Part shown: positions 17,697-26,243 of the stretch, in pieces
How the letters are laid out: every line of letters begins with the position of its first letter
Position numbering within the stretch: position 1 is the first letter of the stretch
Assembly (NCBI RefSeq): GCF_001049495.1
Contig: NZ_CDWI01000011.1
Coordinates: 1,039,903-1,103,902 of the forward strand
Reading direction: 5' to 3'
DNA from: Microbacterium sp. 3J1
GTDB lineage: Bacteria > Actinomycetota > Actinomycetes > Actinomycetales > Microbacteriaceae
DNA length: 64,000 nt
Position numbers and translations under genes: made by a program
Notes under the pieces: generated by a model
The model's input: only the letters and a program-made list of their open reading frames with translations
Told to the model about the DNA's origin: nothing
The model's database searches: none

Positions 17697-17715
17697 CGGC
17701 CGCGGTGACCGGCCG
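17697..17715 (-). terminator. Weak hairpin after the SNF2 helicase gene
   Basis: An imperfect inverted repeat (CGGCC ... GGCCG, with an inner GGT/ACC pair) lies just past the SNF2 stop and before the promoter of the MBL-Rieske gene. The stem is short and bulged. Confidence 0.3.
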
Positions 17716-17722
17716 GGAGAAA

Positions 17723-20700
17723 TCACTGCTCGTCGAACAGGCCCTTGATGTCGTCCGCCGTGAGCGACTGGGCGAAGAGCTCCTCATCGTCCATCACGGC
17801 CGTGAAGAGCCGCGCCTTGCGTTGCTGCAGCTGCAGCACCTTCTCCTCGATGGTCCCGGTGGAGATCATCCGGTACACGAACACCTGGCTGGTCTGACCG
17901 ATGCGATGCGTGCGGTCGATCGCCTGCGCCTCCGCCGCGGGGTTCCACCACGGGTCCAGGAGGAACACGTAGTCGGCCTCGGTGAGGGTGAGACCGAACC
18001 CGCCCGCCTTCAGGCTGATGAGGAAGACCGGCTGCTCCCCCGACTTGAATCCGTCGATCACGTCCTGCCGGCGCCTCGTCGATCCGTCGAGGTGCGCATA
18101 CGGGATGCCGGCCGCCCGCAAGCGCTCGGCCGCGAGGTCGAGGAACGACGTGAACTGGCTGAACACCAGCGCGCGGTGGCCCTCCGCCTGCAGCTCGACC
18201 ACGCGATCGAGCAGGATGTCGAGCTTGCTCGAACCGATCTCGGCGTCGTTCGGATCGACCAGCCCTGGCGCGAGGCTCAGCATCCGCAGCAGCGTGAGAG
18301 AGCGGAAGACGATGAAGCGATGACGGTCGAGGTCGTCGAGGAGGCCGAGCACCTTCTGCCGCTCGCGCTGGAGCACGACGTCGTAGAGCGCCCGGTGCTC
18401 GGCGTTGAGCTCGACCTCGAGGATCTGCTCCTGCTTGGCCGGGAGGTCCGATGCGACGAGCTCCTTGGTCCGTCGCAGCATGAGGGGCCGGATGCGCCGT
18501 CGCAGCTGCGCGAGCCGTCGGGCGCGGTACTCGCCGCCCTCCTCGTTCTCAGGCACCTTGCCCTTCTCGATCGGCTGGATGTAGCGGTCCCGGAACTTAC
18601 GCGCAGAGGGGAAGAGTCCGGGGGCCGCGAGCTTGAGGAGCGCCCACAGCTCCGACAGGCTGTTCTCCATCGGCGTGCCCGTCACAGCGAAGGTGACGTC
18701 GGCGCGGAAGGTCGCGATGGCGCGGTGCAGCTTGGTCTGCGGATTCTTGACGAACTGCGCCTCGTCGAGGATGAGACCGGCCCATTCGATCTCGCGGAAC
18801 TCGTCTTCGTCGAGACGGGCGACGGTGTACGAGCTGACGACGAGGTCGGCCGAAGCGGCAGCCTCCGACAGCGCCCCCGCCCGCCTGCCGCTGGTGCTGT
18901 CGACGATCGCCACGCGCAGGCCGGGGGTGAATCGCGCGGCCTCGGATCGCCAGGTGCTGAGCACGGAGGTCGGGGCCAGCACGAGGAACGGTCGCGTCTC
19001 GCCGGTCTCTCGCGTGTGCTGCGCGAAGGAGAGCAGCTGCAGTGTCTTCCCCAGGCCCATGTCGTCCGCGAGGATGCCCCCGAGCCGGTGACGCCAGAGG
19101 AAGGCCAGCCAGTCGAACCCCGTCTTCTGGTACGGGCGCAGCTCGGCATGCACGCCCACCGGCAGGGGCGTCGCCGGGACGCCGGTGGCCTCGCGAAGGC
19201 CTTGCGCGGTCGCCCGCCAGCTGACCGCGGGCTGCGCCTCGTCCGCGAGGTCCTCGAACTCCTCCCAGAGGTCGGTCTGATAGCGACTGATGCGCGGCCC
19301 GGTCTCCCACTCGTCGAGCTCGCCCGCCTCCTCGATGAGGTCGCGGAGGCGGTCGAGTGCGGGGTGGTTCAGCGAGAAGTAGCCCCCATCGGCGAGCAGC
19401 AGCTTCTTCTTGCCCTTGGTCAACGCCGTGAACAGCGGACCGAAGGGGATGCGGCGGCCGTCGATCGTCACGAGGATGCCCAGATCGAACCAGTCGGAGT
19501 CCGTGGTCTCCACCGTGGTGACCGTGACGTCGGGCGCACCCGTGAGCTCCCGATACTCCTTGCGCTCGCCCGACGTCGTCACCGCGACGCCCGCAGCCTC
19601 GAGCGCGGGAGCCAGCTCGGCGACGAACGCGGCCGCGTCGATGTCGTGCAGCGATCCGGCCGGACGGAAGCTGGTGGTGCGGTGCTGCTGCCACACGGTC
19701 TCGATCTCGGCACGGATGGTCGCCTCGGCCGCAGCGTCTCGGACCGCGGAGTCGTTCCACGCGAACGGCACCGTGCCGAAGGCGCCGTACGACCACTGGA
19801 ACGTGTAGCTCACCACGTCGCCCCGCTCGAACGCGATGGCCAGCGTCGGCGTCGGCGAAGGGATGTCGGGGAGGGAGACCGTCCCGACGGTGCGCACCGC
19901 TGCGCGCCGGGCGAGAAGCGGATAGGCGGAGTCGATGAAGGCCTGCTCGTCGGATGCCGGAACGACGATGGGCGCAGGACTCGCGAGGAGCGCTCTGGTC
20001 TGCTCACTCAGCGGGGCTTCGGCGAGCGTGATCTCCATGCGCCGCCCCACGAGCTCGGCGACGTAGAGTCCGCTGCGTCCGATCGGATGCGCCAGTCCCT
20101 CCGGGACCTCACGGCCGTCGACCGTGACCTCCGCCGCGACGGAGAGCGCGCCGTCGTCGGCACGGGCGATGCGTGCCGTGACCTCGGCGGTCGCGGCGAG
20201 GGAGACCGTCGCGCTCTTCTGGCTGGAGACGATCGGGATGCCGAGCCCGGCCCCCGAGCGCAGGTGGCCCCAGAGGAGCGCGGACTCGATCTGATCGACC
20301 ACCAGCCACTCCCCGGCGTTCCCGGAGAGGAGAGAATCGCGGGAGATGTTCAGGAGGTCGCCGAACCACCGGTTCTGCATGCGTCCGAACTGCGCGGCGT
20401 CGCGACGCACCGCGTCCCACCCGGCGTGGCCCTGGATCCAGGCTCCCGTCTGCGCGCTCCGCATGAGCGGGCGGATGGCGAGGAGCAGCTCGCCCTCGGG
20501 CTTCGCGAGGTCTCGCGGGGTCGCAGGGCGAACGGGACGCGGACCCCAGTGGTTGTCGGCTCGGCTGGCTCGGTGACGCAGTTCGACCCCGAGCGCCAAC
20601 GGCAGCGCATGCCTCCCGGCAGCCGGATCGATGAGCGTGCGCCACGAGGCCGCAGCGAGCGCTACGGGCGGCGCGGCGGCCGCGGGAGCGGGGCGCGTCT

Positions 20701-21019
20701 CGAGTGCGGCGGCCTGCTGGGAGTACTCGTTGACGTTCGAGGCGAGAAGCGTCGCGACGACGTGCTTGCATCCCGAGCGCACCGGGCAGGAGCATCCGGT
20801 CGTTCGCAGGCGTCGTCTGCCGTTGGAATCGACGAAGACGACCTCCGTCAGGTACTGCGCGTCGTTGCTGCCGCGCACGTGCCCCTCGAGCTCGAGGAGG
20901 TCCTCATGCCACACGACGTCGAGGACGTTGCCCTCGCGGAAGTAGGCGAGACCGCGCTTGTAGCCGCCGGCGTCCGTGATCTGCATGAGATCGCGGAGAT
21001 CGACGTGCGGCGCAGGCAT
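17723..21019 (-). CDS. SWIM zinc-finger SNF2-family DEAD/DEAH-box helicase
   Basis: A 1098-residue Swi2/Snf2 ATPase. Near the N-terminus is a SWIM zinc finger, C76-x-C78-x5-C84-x-H86 (CSCPVRSGCKH). The SNF2 core follows in the second half: Walker A ILADDMGLGKTLQLL, Walker B LILDEAQFVKNP, motif III TGTPMENSLSELWAL, then the helicase C lobe with LVFSQFTSFLDLAAERL and motif VI RTHRIGQTSQVFVYR. Bacterial proteins of this architecture are common, usually solitary, and probably translocate on DNA or RNA to remodel nucleoprotein. I chose the ATG at 21019; a longer reading to 21121 would overlap nusB and cross a hairpin. It stands alone between nusB and the accessory cluster. Confidence 0.88.
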   Translation of the reverse strand: MPAPHVDLRDLMQITDAGGYKRGLAYFREGNVLDVVWHEDLLELEGHVRGSNDAQYLTEVVFVDSNGRRRLRTTGCSCPVRSGCKHVVATLLASNVNEYSQQAAALETRPAPAAAAPPVALAAASWRTLIDPAAGRHALPLALGVELRHRASRADNHWGPRPVRPATPRDLAKPEGELLLAIRPLMRSAQTGAWIQGHAGWDAVRRDAAQFGRMQNRWFGDLLNISRDSLLSGNAGEWLVVDQIESALLWGHLRSGAGLGIPIVSSQKSATVSLAATAEVTARIARADDGALSVAAEVTVDGREVPEGLAHPIGRSGLYVAELVGRRMEITLAEAPLSEQTRALLASPAPIVVPASDEQAFIDSAYPLLARRAAVRTVGTVSLPDIPSPTPTLAIAFERGDVVSYTFQWSYGAFGTVPFAWNDSAVRDAAAEATIRAEIETVWQQHRTTSFRPAGSLHDIDAAAFVAELAPALEAAGVAVTTSGERKEYRELTGAPDVTVTTVETTDSDWFDLGILVTIDGRRIPFGPLFTALTKGKKKLLLADGGYFSLNHPALDRLRDLIEEAGELDEWETGPRISRYQTDLWEEFEDLADEAQPAVSWRATAQGLREATGVPATPLPVGVHAELRPYQKTGFDWLAFLWRHRLGGILADDMGLGKTLQLLSFAQHTRETGETRPFLVLAPTSVLSTWRSEAARFTPGLRVAIVDSTSGRRAGALSEAAASADLVVSSYTVARLDEDEFREIEWAGLILDEAQFVKNPQTKLHRAIATFRADVTFAVTGTPMENSLSELWALLKLAAPGLFPSARKFRDRYIQPIEKGKVPENEEGGEYRARRLAQLRRRIRPLMLRRTKELVASDLPAKQEQILEVELNAEHRALYDVVLQRERQKVLGLLDDLDRHRFIVFRSLTLLRMLSLAPGLVDPNDAEIGSSKLDILLDRVVELQAEGHRALVFSQFTSFLDLAAERLRAAGIPYAHLDGSTRRRQDVIDGFKSGEQPVFLISLKAGGFGLTLTEADYVFLLDPWWNPAAEAQAIDRTHRIGQTSQVFVYRMISTGTIEEKVLQLQQRKARLFTAVMDDEELFAQSLTADDIKGLFDEQ

Positions 21020-21033
21020 AGCCCCATCCTTCC

Positions 21034-21061
21034 CGCGGCATCGGACATCGAGGATGCCGCG
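21034..21061 (-). terminator. Hairpin terminator downstream of nusB
   Basis: A perfect 9-bp inverted repeat (CGCGGCATC / GATGCCGCG) with a 10-nt loop lies 13 bp after the nusB stop and upstream of the SNF2 start. It marks the end of the long rpsD/alaS-aro-efp-nusB transcript unit and separates it from the SNF2 gene. Confidence 0.55.
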
Positions 21062-21074
21062 CCTCGGGTCGTGC

Positions 21075-21485
21075 TCAGGCGGCGCGAGCCACCCGGGCGA
21101 GGACGCCGTGCACGAAGGCACCGGAGTCGTCGGTCGAGAACTCCTTGGCGAGCTCGACGGCCTCGTCGATCGCGACGGCGGTCGGCACGGCCTCGTTGAA
21201 GAGGATCTCCCAGACGCCGATGCGCAGCAGCGCTCGGTCGACCGCCGGCATCCGCTCGAGCTTCCAGTCGCGACTGTGGGTCGTGATCAGCTCGTCGATC
21301 TCGTCGCGATTGTCGATGATCCCGTCGACGACCTCGCGGGCGTAGAGCCAGGATGCCTCGCGTGCGGGCTCCGACGCGGCGCGCTTGGCCTCGGCTGCCA
21401 GAGCGATCGCGACGTCGTCGCCGCGGACGTCGGCGGAGAACAGGATGTCGAGTGCGCGCTTGCGCGCCTTCGTGCGGGCGCCCAC
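21075..21485 (-). CDS. nusB: Transcription antitermination factor NusB
   Basis: A 136-residue NusB, which binds boxA RNA together with S10 in rRNA antitermination. The all-helical fold is recognisable from ARTKARKRALDILFSADVRG at the start, DRALLRIGVWEILFNEAVPT in the middle and AIDEAVELAKEFSTDDSGAF near the end, which contains the family signature. It is 3 bp downstream of efp and is followed by a hairpin. In Streptomyces the next genes are bldD and pyrR; here about 7.6 kb of other genes intervene. Confidence 0.96.
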   Translation of the reverse strand: MGARTKARKRALDILFSADVRGDDVAIALAAEAKRAASEPAREASWLYAREVVDGIIDNRDEIDELITTHSRDWKLERMPAVDRALLRIGVWEILFNEAVPTAVAIDEAVELAKEFSTDDSGAFVHGVLARVARAA

Positions 21486-21488
21486 GCC

Positions 21489-22049
21489 TTACTTCTCGCG
21501 GCCGAGGTAGTCGCCGGTGCGCGTGTCGACCTTGACCTTGGTGCCTGCCTCGACGAACAGCGGCACCTGGATCTCGTAGCCGGTCTCGAGCGTCGCGGGC
21601 TTGGTGCCTGCAGACGAGCGGTCGCCCTGGAGACCGGGCTCCGTGTACGTGATCTCGAGGATCACGGACGCCGGCAGGTCGATGTAGAGCGGGTTGCCGT
21701 TGTTGAGCGCGATCGTCACCTGCTGGTTCTCGAGCAGGAAGTTCTTCGCGTCGCCCACCGTGGGGGCGCCGACCGTGATCTGGTCGAAGTCGGTCTGGTC
21801 CATGAAGACGTAGCCGTCGCCGTCGGTGTAGAGGTACGTGAAGTCACGGCGGTCGACGTTCTCGATCTCGATCTTCGCGCCGGCGTTGTACGTGCGGTCC
21901 ACGACCTTGCCCGACACCACGTTCTTCAGCTTGGTGCGCACGAAAGCGCCGCCCTTGCCTGGCTTGACGTGCTGGAACTCGATGACGCTCCAGAGCTGCC
22001 CATCGATGCTGAGGACGACGCCGTTCTTGATGTCTGCGGTAGATGCCAT
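21489..22049 (-). CDS. efp: Translation elongation factor P
   Basis: A 186-residue EF-P, which rescues ribosomes stalled at proline runs. Three beta domains are present; the modification-loop residue is K32 in [11 protein letters not shown], the position that is lysylated, rhamnosylated or unmodified in different bacteria. The C-terminal signature [20 protein letters not shown] is complete. The ATG at 22049 gives the standard N-terminus ([17 protein letters not shown]); the open frame continues upstream but without family similarity. It is followed 3 bp later by nusB, and a TAGAAT hexamer at 22120-22125 could supply a promoter. Confidence 0.97.
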   Translation of the reverse strand: MASTADIKNGVVLSIDGQLWSVIEFQHVKPGKGGAFVRTKLKNVVSGKVVDRTYNAGAKIEIENVDRRDFTYLYTDGDGYVFMDQTDFDQITVGAPTVGDAKNFLLENQQVTIALNNGNPLYIDLPASVILEITYTEPGLQGDRSSAGTKPATLETGYEIQVPLFVEAGTKVKVDTRTGDYLGREK

Positions 22050-22119
22050 GCGCTGGAGATTCCGTTTCGTGAGTCTGCGGGGCCGCTCGAACCAGGTGGA
22101 CTGGGTGGGCCGACTGTCG

Positions 22120-22125
22120 ATTCTA
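22120..22125 (-). promoter_or_regulatory. Putative -10 element for efp-nusB
   Basis: On the minus strand this reads TAGAAT, overlapping the last codons of aroQ and lying 70 nt upstream of the efp ATG. It would allow efp-nusB to be expressed independently of the aro genes. No convincing -35. Confidence 0.35.
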
Positions 22126-22563
22126 CGGGATGAGTGCTGCGAGCTGCCGCACGGCGCTCGCGTAGCCGTCGACGCCCTCTCCGACCACCCGCACCGTCGC
22201 CACGTCGTCGAGGTAGGAGTGGTGACGGAACTCCTCACGGGCATACACGTCTGAGATGTGCACCTCGGCGAAGGGCAGGGCCACCCCGGTCAGCGCATCG
22301 CGCAGGGCGACCGAGGTGTGCGTGAGGCCGCCAGGATTGATGACGATGGCCGTGCAGTCCTCGCGAGCCGCATGGATCGCGTCGATCAGCACGCCCTCGT
22401 GATTGCTCTGGATCGCGCGGATCGCGAAGCCCTCCGCCGCGGCGGCGTCCGCCGTCAGACGCTCGACGTCTGCGAGGGTCGCCGTGCCGTAGACCTCCGG
22501 CTCCCGGCTGCCGAGCAGGTTGAGATTCGGGCCGTTCACGAGGAGGATCCGACGCGTCGTCAC
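22123..22563 (-). CDS. aroQ: 3-dehydroquinate dehydratase, type II
   Basis: A 146-residue type II dehydroquinase, third step of the shikimate pathway. The N-terminal [20 protein letters not shown] contains the catalytic Arg and Tyr loop; [31 protein letters not shown] and [18 protein letters not shown] contain the remaining active-site residues, including the catalytic His. It overlaps the aroB stop by 4 bp and is followed by efp after 73 bp. Confidence 0.97.
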   Translation of the reverse strand: MTTRRILLVNGPNLNLLGSREPEVYGTATLADVERLTADAAAAEGFAIRAIQSNHEGVLIDAIHAAREDCTAIVINPGGLTHTSVALRDALTGVALPFAEVHISDVYAREEFRHHSYLDDVATVRVVGEGVDGYASAVRQLAALIP

Positions 22564-23648
22564 GCGCCTACCTCCTGGTACGCGGCGAACAGCAGCGATT
22601 CGTCCGGAGCCTGCAGCACCGTCGGCTTGGCGATGTCGTCGAGCAGGATGAAGCGCAGCATCCCCCCGCGGCTCTTCTTGTCACGCTGCATGGTGGCGAG
22701 GAGCTGGGGCCAGGCGCCGGCGCGATACGAGATCGGCAGCCCGAGCGACTCGAGGATCGTGCGGTGGCGCTCGGCCGCCGCATCGGACAGCCGCCCGGCG
22801 AGGCGCGACAGTTCCGCGGCGTACAGCATCCCGATCGAGACGGCCGCCCCATGCCGCCAGCGATAGCGCTCGGCATGTTCGATGGCGTGACCCAGCGTGT
22901 GACCGTAGTTGAGGATCTCGCGCTGGCCCGCCTCGCGGAAGTCCTCGGACACGACCGTCGCCTTCATGTCGATCGCGAGCTCGACCGCGCGGCGGAACTC
23001 GTCGGTCGTCGTGTCGACGGCACGTGCCGGATCCGCCTCGATGATGTCGAGGATCTCCGGAGCCCAGATGAACCCCGCCTTGACGACCTCGGCGAAGCCG
23101 GCAGTCGCCTCGTTGGGGCTGAGGCTGCTCAGTTCGTCGAGGTCTCCGACGACGGCTCGGGGCGCCCAGAAGGCTCCGACGAGGTTCTTGCCCTCGGCGG
23201 TGTTGATCCCGGTCTTGCCGCCGACGGCAGCATCCACCAAGCCCAGCACCGTCGTCGGGACCTGCACGACCTGCACGCCTCTGAGCCAGGTCGCCGCGAC
23301 GAATCCGGCGAGATCGGTGACGGCTCCTCCTCCGTAGCCGACGACGGCGTCGGTCCGGGTGAAGTCGGCCTGCCCCATCACCTGCCAGCAGAACGCCGCC
23401 ACCTCGATGCGCTTGCCCTGCTCCGCATCCGGGACCTCGGCGAGAAGCACCTCGCGCTGACCGTTGGAGACGTCGGCGAGGAGCCGGTCACGCAGCTCTG
23501 CCGCCCGGGCCGCCAGCGTCGGCGGGTGGACGACGAGCACCTTGCGCGCGCTCGGTTCGAGCGCGGCGGACACCCGATCGAGGATTCCGCGGCCGATGGT
23601 GATGTCGTAGGGCGTGTCGCCCGTGACGCTGATGGTTGTGGTGCTCAT
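22560..23648 (-). CDS. aroB: 3-dehydroquinate synthase
   Basis: A 362-residue DHQ synthase, converting DAHP to 3-dehydroquinate with NAD and a divalent metal. Motifs are [20 protein letters not shown] (NAD-binding glycine cluster), [20 protein letters not shown] (substrate loop), [12 protein letters not shown] and [14 protein letters not shown] (metal-binding histidines). The ATG at 23648 forms an ATGA overlap with the aroK stop; longer readings start inside aroK. Confidence 0.96.
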   Translation of the reverse strand: MSTTTISVTGDTPYDITIGRGILDRVSAALEPSARKVLVVHPPTLAARAAELRDRLLADVSNGQREVLLAEVPDAEQGKRIEVAAFCWQVMGQADFTRTDAVVGYGGGAVTDLAGFVAATWLRGVQVVQVPTTVLGLVDAAVGGKTGINTAEGKNLVGAFWAPRAVVGDLDELSSLSPNEATAGFAEVVKAGFIWAPEILDIIEADPARAVDTTTDEFRRAVELAIDMKATVVSEDFREAGQREILNYGHTLGHAIEHAERYRWRHGAAVSIGMLYAAELSRLAGRLSDAAAERHRTILESLGLPISYRAGAWPQLLATMQRDKKSRGGMLRFILLDDIAKPTVLQAPDESLLFAAYQEVGA

Positions 23649-24163
23649 CTCAGTTCTCTTCTCCATGACGCGATGTCTTCGGCGATGCGCTGCATCGGCC
23701 GCCGGGATGTGTCGAAGGTCGTGGTGGCCACCTCGTCGTACCACGCGCGACGCTCCTCGAAGATGCTCCTCCACCTGCTCAGCGGATCCTCTCCGTCGAG
23801 CAGCGGACGTCCGGTCCCCGCGATCCGGTCGGCGACGGCCTCAGGGGTCACGGTCAGGAACACGACCGGATGCCGCTGCAGCAACGCCCGCGTGTCGGCG
23901 TCCGTGACGGCTCCTCCGCCCAGCGAGATCACGCCGTCCTCGTCGAGCGCCGTCGCCACGGCCGCGCGTTCCCATTCGCGGAATCGAGCCTCGCCGTGCT
24001 CGGCGAAGATCGCAGGGATCGGTCCGTGTTCCGCCGCGACCCGCTTGTCCGTGTCCACGAAGGGAACGCCCAGCCGACGCGCGACCCGACGACCGATGCT
24101 GGTCTTGCCGGCCGCCATCGGGCCGACGAGCACCAGCGTGAGCCGCTCAGCCTCGCTCGTCAT
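23645..24163 (-). CDS. aroK: Shikimate kinase
   Basis: A 172-residue shikimate kinase, transferring phosphate from ATP to shikimate. The P-loop is [20 protein letters not shown], the shikimate-binding Asp follows in FVDTDKRV, the FREWERAAV segment carries the conserved Arg, and [11 protein letters not shown] is the substrate glycine loop. The LID Arg is in [13 protein letters not shown] chose the ATG at 24163, which overlaps the end of aroC by 17 bp; the longer reading to 24385 has no family similarity. Confidence 0.94.
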   Translation of the reverse strand: MTSEAERLTLVLVGPMAAGKTSIGRRVARRLGVPFVDTDKRVAAEHGPIPAIFAEHGEARFREWERAAVATALDEDGVISLGGGAVTDADTRALLQRHPVVFLTVTPEAVADRIAGTGRPLLDGEDPLSRWRSIFEERRAWYDEVATTTFDTSRRPMQRIAEDIASWRRELR

Positions 24164-25376
24164 GCGCGATGAGCGCTGCCTCGGACGCCGGGGTCGTCCG
24201 CAGCTCCTCCGGGATGCCAGCCAGGTAGCCGTCGAGATTGCGACGGGTCTCGCGGACGCTGTCGCCGCCGAACTTCTCGAGCACGGCACGAGCCAGTTCG
24301 ATCGCGACCATGGCCTCTGCGACGACGCCCGCCGCGGGCACCGCGCAGACGTCCGAGCGCTGGTGGTGCGCCGTGGCGTCCTCACCCGTCGCGACGTCGA
24401 TCGTGCGCAGGGCGTGCGGAACCGTGGCGATGGGCTTCATCCCGGCGCGCACGCGCAGGACGGTGCCGGTCGACATGCCGCCTTCCGTGCCGCCTGCGCG
24501 GTCGGAGCCGCGCGAGATGCCGTCAGCCGTGGCGAAGAGCTCGTCGTGCGCTGCGGAGCCGCGGCGGCGCGTGGTCTCGAAGCCGTCGCCGACCTCCACA
24601 CCCTTGATCGCCTGGATGCTCATGAGAGCCTGGGCGAGGCGGGCGTCGAGACGGCGATCCCAGTGCACGTGCGATCCGAGCCCCGGCGGTAGCCCGTAGG
24701 CGAGCACCTCGACGATGCCGCCGAGGGTGTCGCCGTCCTTCTTGGCGTCGTCGACCTCTGCGACCATCAGCGCCGAGGTCGCCGCGTCGAAGCAGCGCAG
24801 CGGGTCTGCGTCCAGAGCGCCGACATCGTCGGGAGTCGGGAGGGCCGCGTCGTCCGGCACCCGTACGGGCCCGATCGAGAGCGTGTGGCTGACGAGGCGG
24901 ATGCCGAGCTCTCCGAGGAAGGAGCGGGCCACGGCGCCCAGCGCCACTCGGGCGGCGGTCTCCCTGGCGCTCGCGCGCTCGAGGATCGGACGCGCCTCGT
25001 CGAAGTCGTACTTCTGCATGCCGACGAGGTCGGCGTGCCCCGGACGCGGCCTGGTCAGTGGTGCGCTCCGGCCGCGGGACTTGTCGGTGAGCTCGACGGG
25101 TTCGGGGTTCATGACCTCGATCCACTTCGGCCATTCGGTGTTGCCGATCCGGAGCGCGATCGGGCTGCCGAGCGTCTTGCCGTGGCGCACTCCCCCGGAG
25201 ATCGTCAGCTCGTCCTGTTCGAACTTCATGCGCGAGCCCCGGCCGTAGCCGAGCTTGCGGCGCTCGAGATCGGCCTGGATCGCCTCGGACGACACCGGGA
25301 CGCCCGAGGGCAGACCCTCCATGACGGCAATGAGTTCTGGGCCGTGCGATTCGCCGGCCGTGAGCACGCGGAGCAT
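24147..25376 (-). CDS. aroC: Chorismate synthase
   Basis: A 409-residue chorismate synthase, the FMN-dependent last step of the shikimate pathway. The three family signatures are seen: [20 protein letters not shown] at the N-terminus, [20 protein letters not shown] in the middle and [17 protein letters not shown] near the C-terminus, with [10 protein letters not shown] for flavin phosphate contact. It lies 48 bp downstream of aroE... in transcription order aroE, aroC is reversed only in coordinates: the aroC start at 25376 follows the aroE stop at 25425. The length and motifs indicate an intact enzyme. Confidence 0.97.
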   Translation of the reverse strand: MLRVLTAGESHGPELIAVMEGLPSGVPVSSEAIQADLERRKLGYGRGSRMKFEQDELTISGGVRHGKTLGSPIALRIGNTEWPKWIEVMNPEPVELTDKSRGRSAPLTRPRPGHADLVGMQKYDFDEARPILERASARETAARVALGAVARSFLGELGIRLVSHTLSIGPVRVPDDAALPTPDDVGALDADPLRCFDAATSALMVAEVDDAKKDGDTLGGIVEVLAYGLPPGLGSHVHWDRRLDARLAQALMSIQAIKGVEVGDGFETTRRRGSAAHDELFATADGISRGSDRAGGTEGGMSTGTVLRVRAGMKPIATVPHALRTIDVATGEDATAHHQRSDVCAVPAAGVVAEAMVAIELARAVLEKFGGDSVRETRRNLDGYLAGIPEELRTTPASEAALIAHDERG

Positions 25377-25424
25377 TGCTCTAGTCTCCCATGCGTTTCG
25401 GTGGGCCTCCGCCCGCGTTTCGTC

Positions 25425-26243
25425 CTAGTCCCGCAGGGCGTCGCGCATCGCGGCGACCACGGCCGACTCGTCGGGCACCGGGAGGTGCGGATCGCCGCGC
25501 AGGAAGACGCGGATCTGGCGCACGGCCTGGTGCAGCAGCATCCCCAAGCCGGACACGGAGCGTTCACTCCCCCAGATCGCGGAGAGCGAGGAAGGCCAGG
25601 GCGAGTATGCGACATCGAACAGCGTGCCGCCGGACGCGGCCAGCCGGGCCGCCGTTCCCCGGTCGAGCGCTGCGCCGCTCGGCAGTGTCGCGACCGTCAG
25701 CTCGACGTCGCGCGGGTGGGCGGTGAGATCGTCGACGGAGATCGCCATCCCGAGTCGCTCGCCGAGGGACACCAGCGACGCTGCGCGCTCGGGGCGCCTC
25801 GCCCGTACGTCCACGCTCTGCGCACCCATCTCGGCGACGGCGACGAGCGCGGACGCCGCCGTCGCCCCGGCACCCAGGATCCGCGCACGTCGCACCGCCG
25901 TGATGCGCTCGTCCGCCAGCGCGTCGATGATGCCACCGACGTCGGTGTTGAAGCCCGCGGGCCGATCGCCCAGCAGCAGTGTGTTGACCGCGCCGGTGAG
26001 CGTCGCATGCGGGTCGAGGGTCGCCGATGCCCGGTGGGCCTGCTCCTTGAGAGGCATGGTCAGGGACAGCCCCCGCCAGGAGTCGTCCAACGAGGAGAAC
26101 GCGGCTGCGAAGCCCGGCTCGTCCACGCGCTGCCGGGTGTACTCCCAGTCGAGCCCGAGCACACCGTAGGCCGCGGCGTGCAGCTGCGGAGATCGGGAGT
26201 GGGCGATCGGGTCGCCCCAGACCGCGAGCCGGTGACGCGTCAT
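25425..26243 (-). CDS. aroE: Shikimate dehydrogenase
   Basis: A 272-residue AroE, NADPH-dependent reductase of 3-dehydroshikimate. The shikimate-binding N-terminus reads GDPIAHSRSPQLHAAAYG (the SxS serines), the catalytic Lys is in GLSLTMPLKEQAH, the Asp partner follows in GFNTDVGGIIDAL, and the nucleotide loop is ILGAGATAASALVAV. The C-terminal glutamine contact is in LGMLLHQAVRQI. The ATG at 26243 overlaps the mltG stop by 4 bp (ATGA); the open frame upstream is antisense-like noise within mltG. Confidence 0.95.
   Translation of the reverse strand: MTRHRLAVWGDPIAHSRSPQLHAAAYGVLGLDWEYTRQRVDEPGFAAAFSSLDDSWRGLSLTMPLKEQAHRASATLDPHATLTGAVNTLLLGDRPAGFNTDVGGIIDALADERITAVRRARILGAGATAASALVAVAEMGAQSVDVRARRPERAASLVSLGERLGMAISVDDLTAHPRDVELTVATLPSGAALDRGTAARLAASGGTLFDVAYSPWPSSLSAIWGSERSVSGLGMLLHQAVRQIRVFLRGDPHLPVPDESAVVAAMRDALRD

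Noticed and set aside
17663..21199. Long plus-strand open frame (1178 codons) opposite the SNF2 gene
   Set aside because: Antisense of the SNF2 helicase, whose Walker and helicase motifs are certain; composition is typical of a shadow frame.
25381..25430. CTAGTC direct repeat and small GGGC/GCCC hairpin between aroC and aroE
   Set aside because: Arms of only 4-6 bases inside a continuous operon; likely chance.
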